Assembly (NCBI GenBank): GCA_026400935.1
Contig: JAPLNX010000206.1
Location: forward strand, 1 to 44,078
Source of the DNA: Planctomycetia bacterium
GTDB lineage: Bacteria > Planctomycetota > Planctomycetia > Planctomycetales > Planctomycetaceae
DNA: 44,078 nt
Direction of reading: 5' to 3'
Part shown: one piece after another, positions 36,787-44,078 of the stretch
Layout of the letters: each line of letters starts with the position of its first letter
Numbering within the stretch: the first letter of the stretch is position 1
Made by a program: the position numbers and the translations under genes
The notes under the pieces: generated by a model
Told to the model about the DNA's origin: nothing
The model's database searches: none
What the model saw: the letters and a program-made list of their open reading frames with translations, nothing else

Positions 36787-38469
36787 TTGAAACTGTTGCG
36801 AGAACTGATCCGGATTCAGCATGAGCGAGGATACCTCGACGACGCGACGCTGCGCGAAGTATCGAAGCAGCAGCGAGTGCCGCTTTATCAACTCGAGGGG
36901 CTCGTCAGTTTCTATCCGCACTTTCGCCGGACTCCGCAACCTCAATTCAGCGTACATGTTTGCCGCGATGTGTCGTGCGCGATGGGCAGTTGCTCGAAAC
37001 TGTCGGCGGAGTTGCGTTCGCGATTGCAGGGGCGGAGCGATGTGGAGATTCGCGAAGTGTCGTGCATCGGACGCTGCGACTCAGCCCCAGCGGTCTCGAT
37101 CAATGAGGAACCGCTGACGAATTGCGGTCGTAATGTTGATGAGGTGTTGCAAGCGGTATTGAACTTCACACTCAATTTGCCAGGTGAGCCGGGAGGCGTT
37201 GGCCGCCGGACAGCGGCGAGACGCGATGAGGTGCCGGTCCGGGAACTAACGCCCTCCGGCTCGCCGAAGAGACGAGTTGATCCGTATGACTCGGCGGAGA
37301 CAAGATACTCAACCGTGACATTGCTGGCTGCAAACTTGGACGATCTCGCGGCGCAGTGCATCGATCGTTTCACCGCTGCCGGCCTGCGAGGGATGGGCGG
37401 TGCCGGCTTTCCGACCGGTCGCAAATGGCAGCTCGTGCGCGGCGAACCGGCGAGTCCGAAGTACGTCATCTGCAACGCAGACGAGAGCGAGCCGGGGACG
37501 TTCAAGGACCGGCAGATCCTCAGCGAGTTGCCGCATCTGGTCATCGAAGGAATGCTGCTCGCCGCGCTGACGATCGGAGCGGAGCAAGGGATCGTCTTCC
37601 TGCGTCACGAATACGGGCCAGAACAAAAATCGCTCGAAGCGGCGTTGAACGAGGCTCGTCAAGGCGGAGTGCTCGGCGCGAACGCGGCGGGGAGCGGGCG
37701 CGCGTTTGACATCGAAGTCTTTGTCTCGCCGGGGGGATACATCCTCGGTGAAGAGACGGCGTTGCTCGAATGCCTCGAAGACAAACGGGGCGAGCCGCGG
37801 AACAAGCCGCCGTATCCAGGGACTTACGGGTTGTGGGGCCAGCCGACGCTGATCAACAACGTCGAGACCTTCGCCCTCGCGACCGCGATCATTCATCACG
37901 GCGCGGACTGGTGGAAAGCTCAAGGAACGCGCGGGTGCACGGGACTGAAGTTCGTGTCAATCTCCGGCGATGTGAATGCGCCGGGGGTTTACGAGATCCC
38001 CGTCGGCACGACGGTTCGCGAGTTGATCGGCCTCGCGGGCGGGATGCGTGACGGCGCGGCCTTGCAGGCGTTCCTGCCAGGCGGAGCGAGTTCAAACTTC
38101 TTGCCCGCCGACAAGGTGGATACGCCGCTCGACTTCGACGCCATGAAAGCTGCCGGGAGCATGTTGGGAACCGGCGCGGTCATCGTCATCAGCGATCGAC
38201 ACAAGCTGCTCGATCTCGCAACGAACATCGTCCGCTTTTTCCGCAACGAGTCTTGTGGCAAGTGCGTTCCGTGTCGCATGGGGAGTCAGAAAGCGGTCGA
38301 AGTCCTGGAAGAGATCGCCGGCGGAACTCGACCGGCCAGCGAGTTGAGCCTGCTGCCAGAACTCGGCGAAACGCTCGAACAAACCTCAATCTGCGGACTC
38401 GGACAAGTGGTGTTGAACCCGATCTTGTCGCTGATGCGCAACGTGCCGGGAGGACTTCCAAATGGCTGA
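36787..38469 (+). CDS. NAD-dependent formate dehydrogenase diaphorase subunit (NuoE-NuoF fusion)
   Basis: A 560-residue flavo-iron-sulfur subunit that passes electrons from formate dehydrogenase to NAD. The N-terminal thioredoxin-like [2Fe-2S] domain has C59, C64, C93 and C97 (CRDVSC and CIGRC). The NuoF part begins near residue 175 with the FMN/NADH site RGMGGAGFPTGRKW (201-214), CNADESEPGTFKDR, YILGEETALLECLE, and ends with the [4Fe-4S] ligands C490, C493, C496 and C536 (CGKCVPC, SICGLG). The linker at 133-160 is encoded by an inverted repeat. The start is TTG 36787 with GGCGGAG eight bases upstream. The stop overlaps the next gene by 8 nt. The bases are visibly richer in G+C than the flanking genes. 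Confidence 0.9.
   Translation: MKLLRELIRIQHERGYLDDATLREVSKQQRVPLYQLEGLVSFYPHFRRTPQPQFSVHVCRDVSCAMGSCSKLSAELRSRLQGRSDVEIREVSCIGRCDSAPAVSINEEPLTNCGRNVDEVLQAVLNFTLNLPGEPGGVGRRTAARRDEVPVRELTPSGSPKRRVDPYDSAETRYSTVTLLAANLDDLAAQCIDRFTAAGLRGMGGAGFPTGRKWQLVRGEPASPKYVICNADESEPGTFKDRQILSELPHLVIEGMLLAALTIGAEQGIVFLRHEYGPEQKSLEAALNEARQGGVLGANAAGSGRAFDIEVFVSPGGYILGEETALLECLEDKRGEPRNKPPYPGTYGLWGQPTLINNVETFALATAIIHHGADWWKAQGTRGCTGLKFVSISGDVNAPGVYEIPVGTTVRELIGLAGGMRDGAALQAFLPGGASSNFLPADKVDTPLDFDAMKAAGSMLGTGAVIVISDRHKLLDLATNIVRFFRNESCGKCVPCRMGSQKAVEVLEEIAGGTRPASELSLLPELGETLEQTSICGLGQVVLNPILSLMRNVPGGLPNG
37183..37265. repeat. Inverted repeat translated as the NuoE-NuoF linker
   Basis: The arms 37183-37210 and 37238-37265 are reverse complements with seven mismatches in 28 bases; each contains a GAGCCGG...GGCGTT core. 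The element is read in frame as roughly residues 133-160, between the two domains. The arm sequence differs from the GTCAGCGAGGG family, so it is a second family. Confidence 0.65.
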
Positions 38470-38701
38470 AGTGACTGGCTTCGACAAGCAATTCCTGATT
38501 GATCACTGGAAGCGAGTCGGACCTCTGCTTGAAGCTCGTCGAAATCTTGAGTTGCGTGGCCTCAGTGACCGTGAAGCTTATGACAGTCTCGCTTCGTTGG
38601 GGCAATTCGCTTTGGAGGTTTCAGAAGCGAGAGTCTCAACGGGACTGATCGAAATGCGTCGGCTCTTTGACTCTCGCCGTGACGTAGGAGCCAAATTGTG
38701 A
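38462..38701 (+). CDS. Small helical protein paired with an MNT nucleotidyltransferase
   Basis: A 79-residue protein starting at ATG 38462, eight bases before the end of the upstream NuoF-type gene, with GGGAGGA seven bases ahead. It is rich in Leu, Arg, Glu and Ala and probably all helical (FDKQFLIDHWKRVGPLLEAR). I recognise no family. Its stop overlaps the next gene's GTG as GTGA. A small helical protein next to an MNT-type enzyme is the architecture of many toxin-antitoxin pairs, so it may be the partner of the next gene. No HEPN motif (RX4-6H) was evident. Confidence 0.72.
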   Translation: MAEVTGFDKQFLIDHWKRVGPLLEARRNLELRGLSDREAYDSLASLGQFALEVSEARVSTGLIEMRRLFDSRRDVGAKL

Positions 38702-39288
38702 AACGCTTGGAGCGATCACTTGCAGTCGCCGCAAACGAAGTTCAAGAAATCTTGGAAAACCTCGGAGCGCGTTTCTGTTTGATCGGGGGCGTCGCTGTCG
38801 CCAGATGGGGCGAACCGCGAGCGACTCGTGACGTTGACGTGTCGTTGTTTGCCTCCTGGGGAACCGAGAAGCAAGTGATCGACCATCTCTTGAGTCACTT
38901 TCAACCACGATTTGCCGATACCGCAGAGTTTGCAATCGACAGTCGAGTGCTCATGGTTCAAACACCAAATGGGACGCCGTTGGATATTTCACTGGCGGCG
39001 TTGCCGTTTGAGGAACGCGTCTTTGATCGAGCCTCTGATTGGAAGCCGTACAAAGAAGTCCGACTCACCACGATTTCTGCCGATGACTTGGTCGTCATGA
39101 AGGCTTTTGCCGGACGCGACCACGATTGGCTAGACATTAAAGGAATCTTGATTCGGCAAGGCGATGTGCTCAATTGGGATTGCATCGTTCAAGAGTTGAC
39201 TGAAGTTGCGGAGTACAAGCCAGACATCGACATGACGGGACGCTTGGAGCAACTGAGATGCGAAATGAAACAGAGAGGCTCGCGATGA
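38698..39288 (+). CDS. MNT-fold nucleotidyltransferase (AbiEii/antitoxin-like)
   Basis: A 196-residue protein starting GTG at 38698. The nucleotidyltransferase site is intact: G30-G31 (IGGVAVARWG), the D45-x-D47 pair in ATRDVDVSL, and the third acidic residue D96 in NGTPLDISLA. Family members transfer nucleotides to tRNA or proteins, as AbiEii-type toxins do or as MNT antitoxins that AMPylate HEPN toxins. The following TTISADDLVVMKAFAGRDHDWLDIKG is typical of the AbiEii-like subfamily. It overlaps its small upstream neighbour by 4 nt (GTGA) and the formate dehydrogenase gene by 4 nt (ATGA). It has lower G+C than both dehydrogenase genes, so it may have been inserted. Its target is unknown. 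Confidence 0.82.
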   Translation: MKRLERSLAVAANEVQEILENLGARFCLIGGVAVARWGEPRATRDVDVSLFASWGTEKQVIDHLLSHFQPRFADTAEFAIDSRVLMVQTPNGTPLDISLAALPFEERVFDRASDWKPYKEVRLTTISADDLVVMKAFAGRDHDWLDIKGILIRQGDVLNWDCIVQELTEVAEYKPDIDMTGRLEQLRCEMKQRGSR

Positions 39289-42206
39289 TTGGTAGCGTCA
39301 ACCTCACAATCGATGGCCAGTCTGTCACCGTTCCCGCAGGGACGACCATTTGGCAGGCGGCGAAGCGCGCGGAGATTGCGATTCCCGCGTTGTGTCATTC
39401 GGAGCGGATGCCGCCGGTGGGTGTTTGTCGGATGTGTGTGGTCGATGTTGGGGAGCGAGTGCTGGCCGCCTCGTGCGTGCGTGAGTGTCGTGAGGGGATG
39501 AACGTCACGACTGGCTCGGAAAAGATCGAGAAGCATCGGCGGATGCTGACTTCGTTGTTGCTGAGCGAGCATGTTTCGCCGTGTGCTCGCGAGCTATCGA
39601 CCGGCGATTGCGAGTTGGAAGAACTCGGTCGTCGATTCGAGTTGATTGACTCCGCGCTAACCCGAAGTGTCAGCGAGGGCGGATGCTCCACGAAATGTGA
39701 ATCTCAAACCGACAGTTTGGCGAGCGCCCGCCCTCGCTTACGCTTCGGGTTAGTGTCGGAGGAATCGTCACACGCTTTCGACCCTCGACCCTCGACCCTT
39801 GATGATTCGTCTCCGGTCATTGCCGTGGATCACTCGGCCTGCATTCTGTGCGATCGCTGTGTTCGAGCGTGTGACACGCTGCAATCGAACAACGTTATCG
39901 GTCGCAGCGGCAAAGGCTTCCTGACGCAGATTGCGTTTGACCTCAACAACCCGATGGGGGAAAGCACCTGCGTGTCGTGCGGCGAGTGCGTGGCATCTTG
40001 CCCTACGGGCGCGTTGACGCAGAAGAGAATCACGCTGCCGGTGCTGCCGAGCGATGATCTCAAAGCGGTCGACAGCGTTTGCCCGTATTGCGGCGTTGGT
40101 TGTGCGGTGACGTTTCTGGCGAAGGACAATCGGATCGTGATGGCCGAGGGACGCGAGAGTCCGGTCAATCACGGGCGGCTGTGCGTGAAGGGGCGATACG
40201 GCTGGGATTACACGAGTCATCCGCAGCGACTGACGATGCCGCTCATTCGCCGCGCCGAGTGCTATCCGAAGGGGCCGCTTTCTGGCGAAGTGCAGGCGTC
40301 GGTCAGCAAGCGGGCGGGCGGGATCGTCGATTACGCCGAAGTGCTCCCGGCGTTTCGCGAGGCGACATGGGACGAGGCGCTCGACCTCGTCGGCGCGAAG
40401 CTGTCGGCGATTCGCGACGAACACGGCGGTGGCGCGCTCGCGGGGTTCGGTTCGGCGAAGTGCTCGAACGAAGAGGCGTATCTGTTTCAGAAGCTGATCC
40501 GCTGCGGCTTCGGCACGAACAACGTCGATCACTGCACGCGGCTGTGTCATGCGTCGTCGGTTGCCGCGTTGATGGAAGGGATCGGATCGGGAGCGGTCAC
40601 GAACGTGTTTGCTGATGTCGCTCGCTCGACGGTCGCACTCGTCACCGGCAGCAACACGACGTCGAATCATCCGGTCGCGGCGACGTTCATCAAAGACGCG
40701 GCGAAGAACGGCACGAAGCTGATCGTCGTCGATGTGCGACGGCATGACCTCGTCGACTTCGCGACGCACTTCGCGCAGATCCGGCCGGGGACCGACGTCG
40801 CGTTCTACAACGGCGTGATGCACTGTCTCATCGAAGCGGGGCTTTTCGATGAGCGGTACATCGCCGAGCACACCGACGGCTTCGCTGCGCTGCGGGAACT
40901 CGTGGCCGAATACTCGCCGGAGCAAGCGAGCGACATCTGCGGCGTTTCGGCGGCGGAGATTCGCAGCATCGCACAAACGATCGGCCTCGCGACACCGCCG
41001 GGCGGCGGCGGTTCGATGTTGATCTTCTGGGGCATGGGGATCTCGCAACACACGACCGGCACCGACAACGCGCGCTGCTTGATCGCACTCGCGTTGATGA
41101 CCGGCAACGTCGGCAAGCCGGGGTCCGGTCTGCATCCGCTGCGCGGTCAGAACAACGTGCAAGGGGCGAGCGACGCTGGGCTGATCCCGATGGTCTATCC
41201 CGACTATCAACCGGTCGCCGATGCCGCGAACCGCGCGAAATTTGAAACGGCATGGGGCCGATCGCTCGACCCGAAGCCGGGGCTGACCGTCGTCGAGATC
41301 ATGAAGGCGGCCCTCGATCATCACGTCCGTGGCATGTACATTCTCGGCGAGAACCCGTTCATCTCCGACCCCAACAGCAACAAGGTCCGCAAGGCGCTGG
41401 CGTCGCTCGACTTCCTGGTGGTGCAAGACATCTTCCTCACCGAAACCGCCGAGTTCGCCGACGTCATCCTCCCCGCCAGCAGCTACTTCGAGAAGACCGG
41501 CACTTACACGAGCACCGACCGCCGAGTGCAACTCGGCAATCCGGTCCTCGAATCACCGGGCGAAGCTCGCGAAGACTGGCGGATCATCTGCGAAGTCAGC
41601 ACTCGGCTCGGATATCCGATGCCGTATCAGAACACGTCCGAAGTGTTCGACGAGTTTTCGTCGCTCACCCACAGCTATCAAGGGCTCGCGCACGACAGCT
41701 TGGGCCTCACCGGAAAACTCTGGCCGTGTGCCGATCCCGAACACGACGATGGCAAGCAGATTCTCTTCGGCGATCATTACCCCACCAAAACGGGCAAGGC
41801 ACGCTTCGTCCCCGTCAACTGGAAGCCCGCCGCCGAATTGCCCGACAACGAATATCCCTTCGTGCTCAATACCGGCAGAGTCCTCGAACACTGGCACACC
41901 GGCAGCATGACTCGCCGCAGTTACGCCTTGAACGCGATCGAGCCTTCTGCGTTCGCGGCCATGAATCCGTCCGACCTCGGCAAACTGGGTTTCAACGACG
42001 GTGAGTTCATCGCCATTAGCAGTCGCCGAGGGACGATTCAGCTTCACGTCCGTAGCGATGACTCCCTCGAACCCGGCTGCGTCTTCGTACCGTTCCATTT
42101 CCGAGAAGCGGCAGCCAATAACCTGACCACCGAACAACTCGACCCGTTCGGCAAGATTCCCGAGTTCAAGTTCTGTGCGGTAAAGGTGACGCATGCGATC
42201 CCCTAA
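39285..42206 (+). CDS. fdhA: Formate dehydrogenase catalytic subunit, molybdenum/cysteine type
   Basis: A 973-residue enzyme subunit that oxidises formate to CO2. The start is ATG 39285 (MIGSVNLTIDG), with GAGAGG seven bases ahead. Clusters in order: [2Fe-2S] C37, C48, C51, C64; a His-Cys cluster H96, C100, then Glu103 where Cys is expected, and C109; two [4Fe-4S] sets C186-C189-C192-C196 and C229-C232-C235-C239; and the bis-MGD-proximal cluster C266, C269, C273, C300. C421 in CTRLCHASSVAAL is the active-site Cys, where some enzymes have selenocysteine. Residues 122-159 are encoded by an inverted repeat. No FdhD or small chaperone gene is adjacent. With the NuoEF subunit it should form a NAD-linked complex. 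Confidence 0.92.
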   Translation: MIGSVNLTIDGQSVTVPAGTTIWQAAKRAEIAIPALCHSERMPPVGVCRMCVVDVGERVLAASCVRECREGMNVTTGSEKIEKHRRMLTSLLLSEHVSPCARELSTGDCELEELGRRFELIDSALTRSVSEGGCSTKCESQTDSLASARPRLRFGLVSEESSHAFDPRPSTLDDSSPVIAVDHSACILCDRCVRACDTLQSNNVIGRSGKGFLTQIAFDLNNPMGESTCVSCGECVASCPTGALTQKRITLPVLPSDDLKAVDSVCPYCGVGCAVTFLAKDNRIVMAEGRESPVNHGRLCVKGRYGWDYTSHPQRLTMPLIRRAECYPKGPLSGEVQASVSKRAGGIVDYAEVLPAFREATWDEALDLVGAKLSAIRDEHGGGALAGFGSAKCSNEEAYLFQKLIRCGFGTNNVDHCTRLCHASSVAALMEGIGSGAVTNVFADVARSTVALVTGSNTTSNHPVAATFIKDAAKNGTKLIVVDVRRHDLVDFATHFAQIRPGTDVAFYNGVMHCLIEAGLFDERYIAEHTDGFAALRELVAEYSPEQASDICGVSAAEIRSIAQTIGLATPPGGGGSMLIFWGMGISQHTTGTDNARCLIALALMTGNVGKPGSGLHPLRGQNNVQGASDAGLIPMVYPDYQPVADAANRAKFETAWGRSLDPKPGLTVVEIMKAALDHHVRGMYILGENPFISDPNSNKVRKALASLDFLVVQDIFLTETAEFADVILPASSYFEKTGTYTSTDRRVQLGNPVLESPGEAREDWRIICEVSTRLGYPMPYQNTSEVFDEFSSLTHSYQGLAHDSLGLTGKLWPCADPEHDDGKQILFGDHYPTKTGKARFVPVNWKPAAELPDNEYPFVLNTGRVLEHWHTGSMTRRSYALNAIEPSAFAAMNPSDLGKLGFNDGEFIAISSRRGTIQLHVRSDDSLEPGCVFVPFHFREAAANNLTTEQLDPFGKIPEFKFCAVKVTHAIP
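39650..39762. repeat. Inverted repeat of the GTCAGCGAGGG family read in frame inside fdhA
   Basis: The arms at 39650-39682 and 39726-39762 match as reverse complements, sharing CTAACCCGAAG and AGCGAGGGCGG with few mismatches. They encode about residues 122-159 (SALTRSVSEGG...ASARPRLRFGLVSEE) between the His-Cys cluster and the twin [4Fe-4S] domains. The frame is kept throughout. The arms resemble those at 2101-2189. Just after it, CGACCCT is tandemly repeated about three times (39778-39798). Confidence 0.8.
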
Positions 42207-42215
42207 TGACTGCAG

Positions 42216-42554
42216 ATGTACCAATTTGCCGAGAACCGCTCCAAGGAAATCCTGAGGCGATTCTGTGATCTGTGCTGCAATTCGACCGGCATGTTCGTGC
42301 AGAGCGCGGACTTCGTCGAAGAACATGACGGACGGATCGGTGACAACTTAATCCAGCCACACTGAAACCTTCGCAAAGTCGGCTGGCTCAAGCAGCCGGA
42401 ACAGTCCTCGTCCTACCGATCCGACGCCGACTTCCAGAACGTCATCGAGCAGAACAACGTTCTGCCTTCCATCAGCAAGACGAACGACAAGCCCGAGATC
42501 TACTACGAAGTCCAAGTCGAGCTAAGGCACCACCAAATCCGCGTCCGTGGATAG
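42216..42554 (+). pseudogene. Remnant resembling a type I restriction-modification methylase (HsdM)
   Basis: An ATG frame of 49 codons (42216-42365) contains FCDLCCNSTGMFVQSADFVE and EEHDGRIGD, which matches the HsdM catalytic region DPxCGSGGMFVQSxxFVExHGGRIGD, with the SAM-binding motif altered (GSGG to NSTG). After an in-frame TGA the same frame stays open to a TAG at 42552, encoding VGWLKQPEQSSSYRSDADFQ and EIYYEVQVELRHHQIR, which I cannot assign. The fragment is far too short for a working methylase (about 500 residues). It lies just beyond fdhA and next to the group II intron. Confidence 0.45.
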
Positions 42555-42624
42555 GTCGCCGATGATAAACTGGAGAACAACAACTATCGCGGTAGGGACC
42601 GCCGTTGCCGGCGGCCCCCCGCAC

Positions 42625-42658
42625 AGATCCGTACGTGCGGAACTACCGCATACGGCTC
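42625..42658 (-). ncRNA. Group II intron domain V
   Basis: Thirty-four bases, GAGCCGTATGCGG...CCGCACGTACGGATCT, fold as the conserved domain V hairpin with the catalytic-triad-like AGC (here GAGC at the 5' side) and an asymmetric bulge. It starts directly after the IEP stop codon, as usual. The apical loop (TAGTT) is not the usual GNRA. Confidence 0.75.
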
Positions 42659-43600
42659 TTACCTTGGATGAAGACGATCAAACCGCACTTCGGGATACGG
42701 ATGCAGGATTCTCGGTGTGGGAAGCCAGCGTTTAATCAGCGACGAAAACTTCAGCCAAGTCATCCGGCGGCCACGTTGACTGCGTCGCCGCAGCACGCGA
42801 AGCCAGAGTTCCTGGAACGCCGTTCGGAATTGTTGCAGACGCGCCGAGTTGCCGGGGATCGCGTGGTAGTTGCACCACCCCCGAAACACACTCAGTATCC
42901 AGGAGCCGACTTGCGTCAGGTCCAGGTGCATTTTCCGTTTCAGTGAGTCCTTCAGTTCGCGCAGCTTGTTACGCAGCTTCTTGATCGAGGAGATGCGGCG
43001 GATGGTGAAGTCCCCTTTCCGTGTCTTCCCGCTGATGTGCGTGAAGCCCAGAAAGTCGAACGTCTCCGGAGGGCCATCGCCACGCTGCTTTCGTCGTTCG
43101 GCCGCGTAGCGTCCGAACTCGAACAACCGCGTTTTCTCCGGATGCAGTTCCAAGCCGAACTTGGTGAACCGTTCCCGCAGCGCCGCCAGGCAGCGTTTCG
43201 CATCGGACTCCTCGCGGAAGCCGATCACGAAATCATCCGCATAGCGCACGATGATGACTTCTCGCTTCGACGGTTGTGCTCGATACGTGCCCCGATGAAT
43301 TCGCGAGTGCAGATCGTCGATCCGCGTCTCGAAGTCCTCGGCGTATTGAGCCCACGTCACGCCGTCGATCCCCGGAGACGCGGACTTCTTCAGTGCGAAG
43401 AAGCTCGCACCGAGCAACTCCGGCGTGACATGATGCAGCAGATTGTTGAACCGCATCTGCTGGTCCCGTTGTGCCGCTTCTCGTACGCCCAGCAGTCCGC
43501 GCGACCTGGCTGTCTGGCGCAGAGTCCAGTCCAGTAGCAACTGCTTGACGTTCTCCTTGGTCAGCCCCCTTCCCTCCACAGACTCCGCCGACAGCGGCAC
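42659..43600 (-). pseudogene. Group II intron reverse transcriptase/maturase with in-frame internal deletion
   Basis: A 313-residue frame starting GTG at 43600. The N-terminus (about 1-113) is the RT-0 and early part with SASPGIDGVTWAQY and RIHRGTYRAQPSKR. It then jumps straight to EVIIVRYADDFVIGF (114-128). In intact IEPs more than 100 residues lie between these two points: RT blocks 1-4 with the first catalytic Asp and the region up to GVPQGG. The YADD box, thumb and maturase domain X (ILSVFRGWCNYHAIPGN, TWLKFSSLIKRW) remain, and the frame is unbroken. No endonuclease domain is visible. It cannot reverse-transcribe, but may still support splicing. Confidence 0.8.
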
Positions 43601-44078
43601 GCTGGCCGGGCAACCGCGCGGGTCGCGCCTGCTTCACCGGTACTATGGAGCTGTCGGACACCGCCGCCTCGGTGGTCCCCCGGAAACGTGCGCGTCGGAC
43701 GTACGGCATCGCGCCTTCTCCGACCGATCCGTGGCGTGAACCACGAATGTTTCCGGGGCCTCGCGGCTTCCGTGAGGAAAGTTTCCAGCCATGCGTGTGG
43801 TCTCAGACTCCGTGGGGGCGACATCGAACTCGCCATCAACGCTCGACATCACTGTTGCCTTCCCCTTGTCAGGACAAGGTCGGCCACCGCAAAGGAATGC
43901 CCCGTAAATCCAACACAGCGGAGCTCAATACACAGCCTGACTGTGCCTCTGTGAACGCTTCGACTTGGCGGTTGCCCGACAAGACGCATCACTCAAGGCC
44001 GAGGTGACTGGCTAAGTCTTCTCTCATGCGACTCTTTCATTCGCAACTCTCCTCCAGCTTACGCCGGCGCACCCTGAC

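Larger units (their letters stand above)
42586..44072 (-). mobile_element. Group II intron with internally deleted reverse transcriptase
   Basis: On the minus strand a typical 5' splice-site sequence GTGCGCCGGCG starts at 44072, and domain V followed by a domain-VI-like hairpin ends near 42586 with CCCTACCGCGAT. Between them lies an IEP-type frame (42659-43600). The element is about 1.49 kb, short for a group II intron with an ORF, because the ORF is deleted. It lies beside a degraded restriction-modification remnant. Both exon edges are near the window end, so the target gene cannot be judged. Confidence 0.75.

Noticed and set aside
37309-37923. 204-codon minus-strand frame opposite the diaphorase gene
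   Set aside because: Shadow frame in G+C-rich sequence; the plus-strand NuoF motifs are intact.
39768-41531. 587-codon minus-strand open frame opposite fdhA
   Set aside because: It is antisense to a clear molybdoenzyme in high-G+C sequence, is Arg/Asp/His-rich and without domains, and is a typical shadow frame.
41553-42326. 257-codon minus-strand frame over the fdhA 3' end
   Set aside because: Antisense shadow of fdhA; no ribosome-binding site or recognised domain.
43233-43709. Second minus-strand frame (158 codons) over the intron 5' part
   Set aside because: It is out of frame with the RT/maturase and covers intron RNA domains; no domain is visible.

Overview
The window reads as chromosome of a planctomycete (family not resolved). 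Several signs point there: EF-Tu with an unusual switch I (KTVTIAV where most bacteria have RGITINT), a PA14-bearing multi-CXXCH cytochrome, a large GspK-type pseudopilin, a membrane-anchored squalene-cyclase-like toroid protein, EF-hand and LRR secreted proteins, and short inverted repeats of the 'GTCAGCGAGGG' type. No taxonomic search could be run, so this rests on family recognition.

Layout. 1-4174: the 3' end of ffh, a class I DAHP synthase gene, then on the opposite strand a lipA-holB pair with an ATGA overlap. A palindromic repeat separates the two convergent groups. 4175-22060: a long minus-strand transcription/translation cluster. In transcription order it is tRNA-Thr(TGT), tRNA-Tyr(GTA), tRNA-Gly(TCC), tRNA-Thr(GGT), tuf, rpmG, tRNA-Trp(CCA), secE, nusG, rplK, rplA, rplJ, rplL, rpoB, rpoC, rpsL, rpsG and fusA. 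A likely promoter precedes the first tRNA. Intrinsic-terminator-like hairpins lie between rplL and rpoB and between rpsG and fusA. S12 carries Arg at position 88, a known streptomycin-resistance substitution elsewhere. 22208-35360: cell-envelope and secreted proteins: toroid protein, GspK-like pseudopilin with Gly/Ser-rich inserts, seven-EF-hand protein, PA14/cytochrome c protein, TadE-like protein, LRR/coiled-coil protein, Kelch-like propeller and an unknown exported protein.

35965-42206: a creatininase-family hydrolase followed by a four-gene overlapping operon. A NuoE-NuoF fusion and a molybdenum formate dehydrogenase catalytic subunit flank a small helical protein and an MNT-type nucleotidyltransferase. 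All three junctions overlap (8, 4 and 4 nt). Both dehydrogenase subunits carry a short inverted repeat read in frame inside an interdomain linker. This operon, with its embedded nucleotidyltransferase pair, is the most unusual gene arrangement in the window.

42216-44078: a decayed accessory patch. It holds a remnant resembling a type I restriction methylase (HsdM) and an apparently full-length group II intron on the minus strand. The intron's reverse transcriptase has lost its central catalytic part by an in-frame deletion, while the maturase domain and RNA domain V remain.
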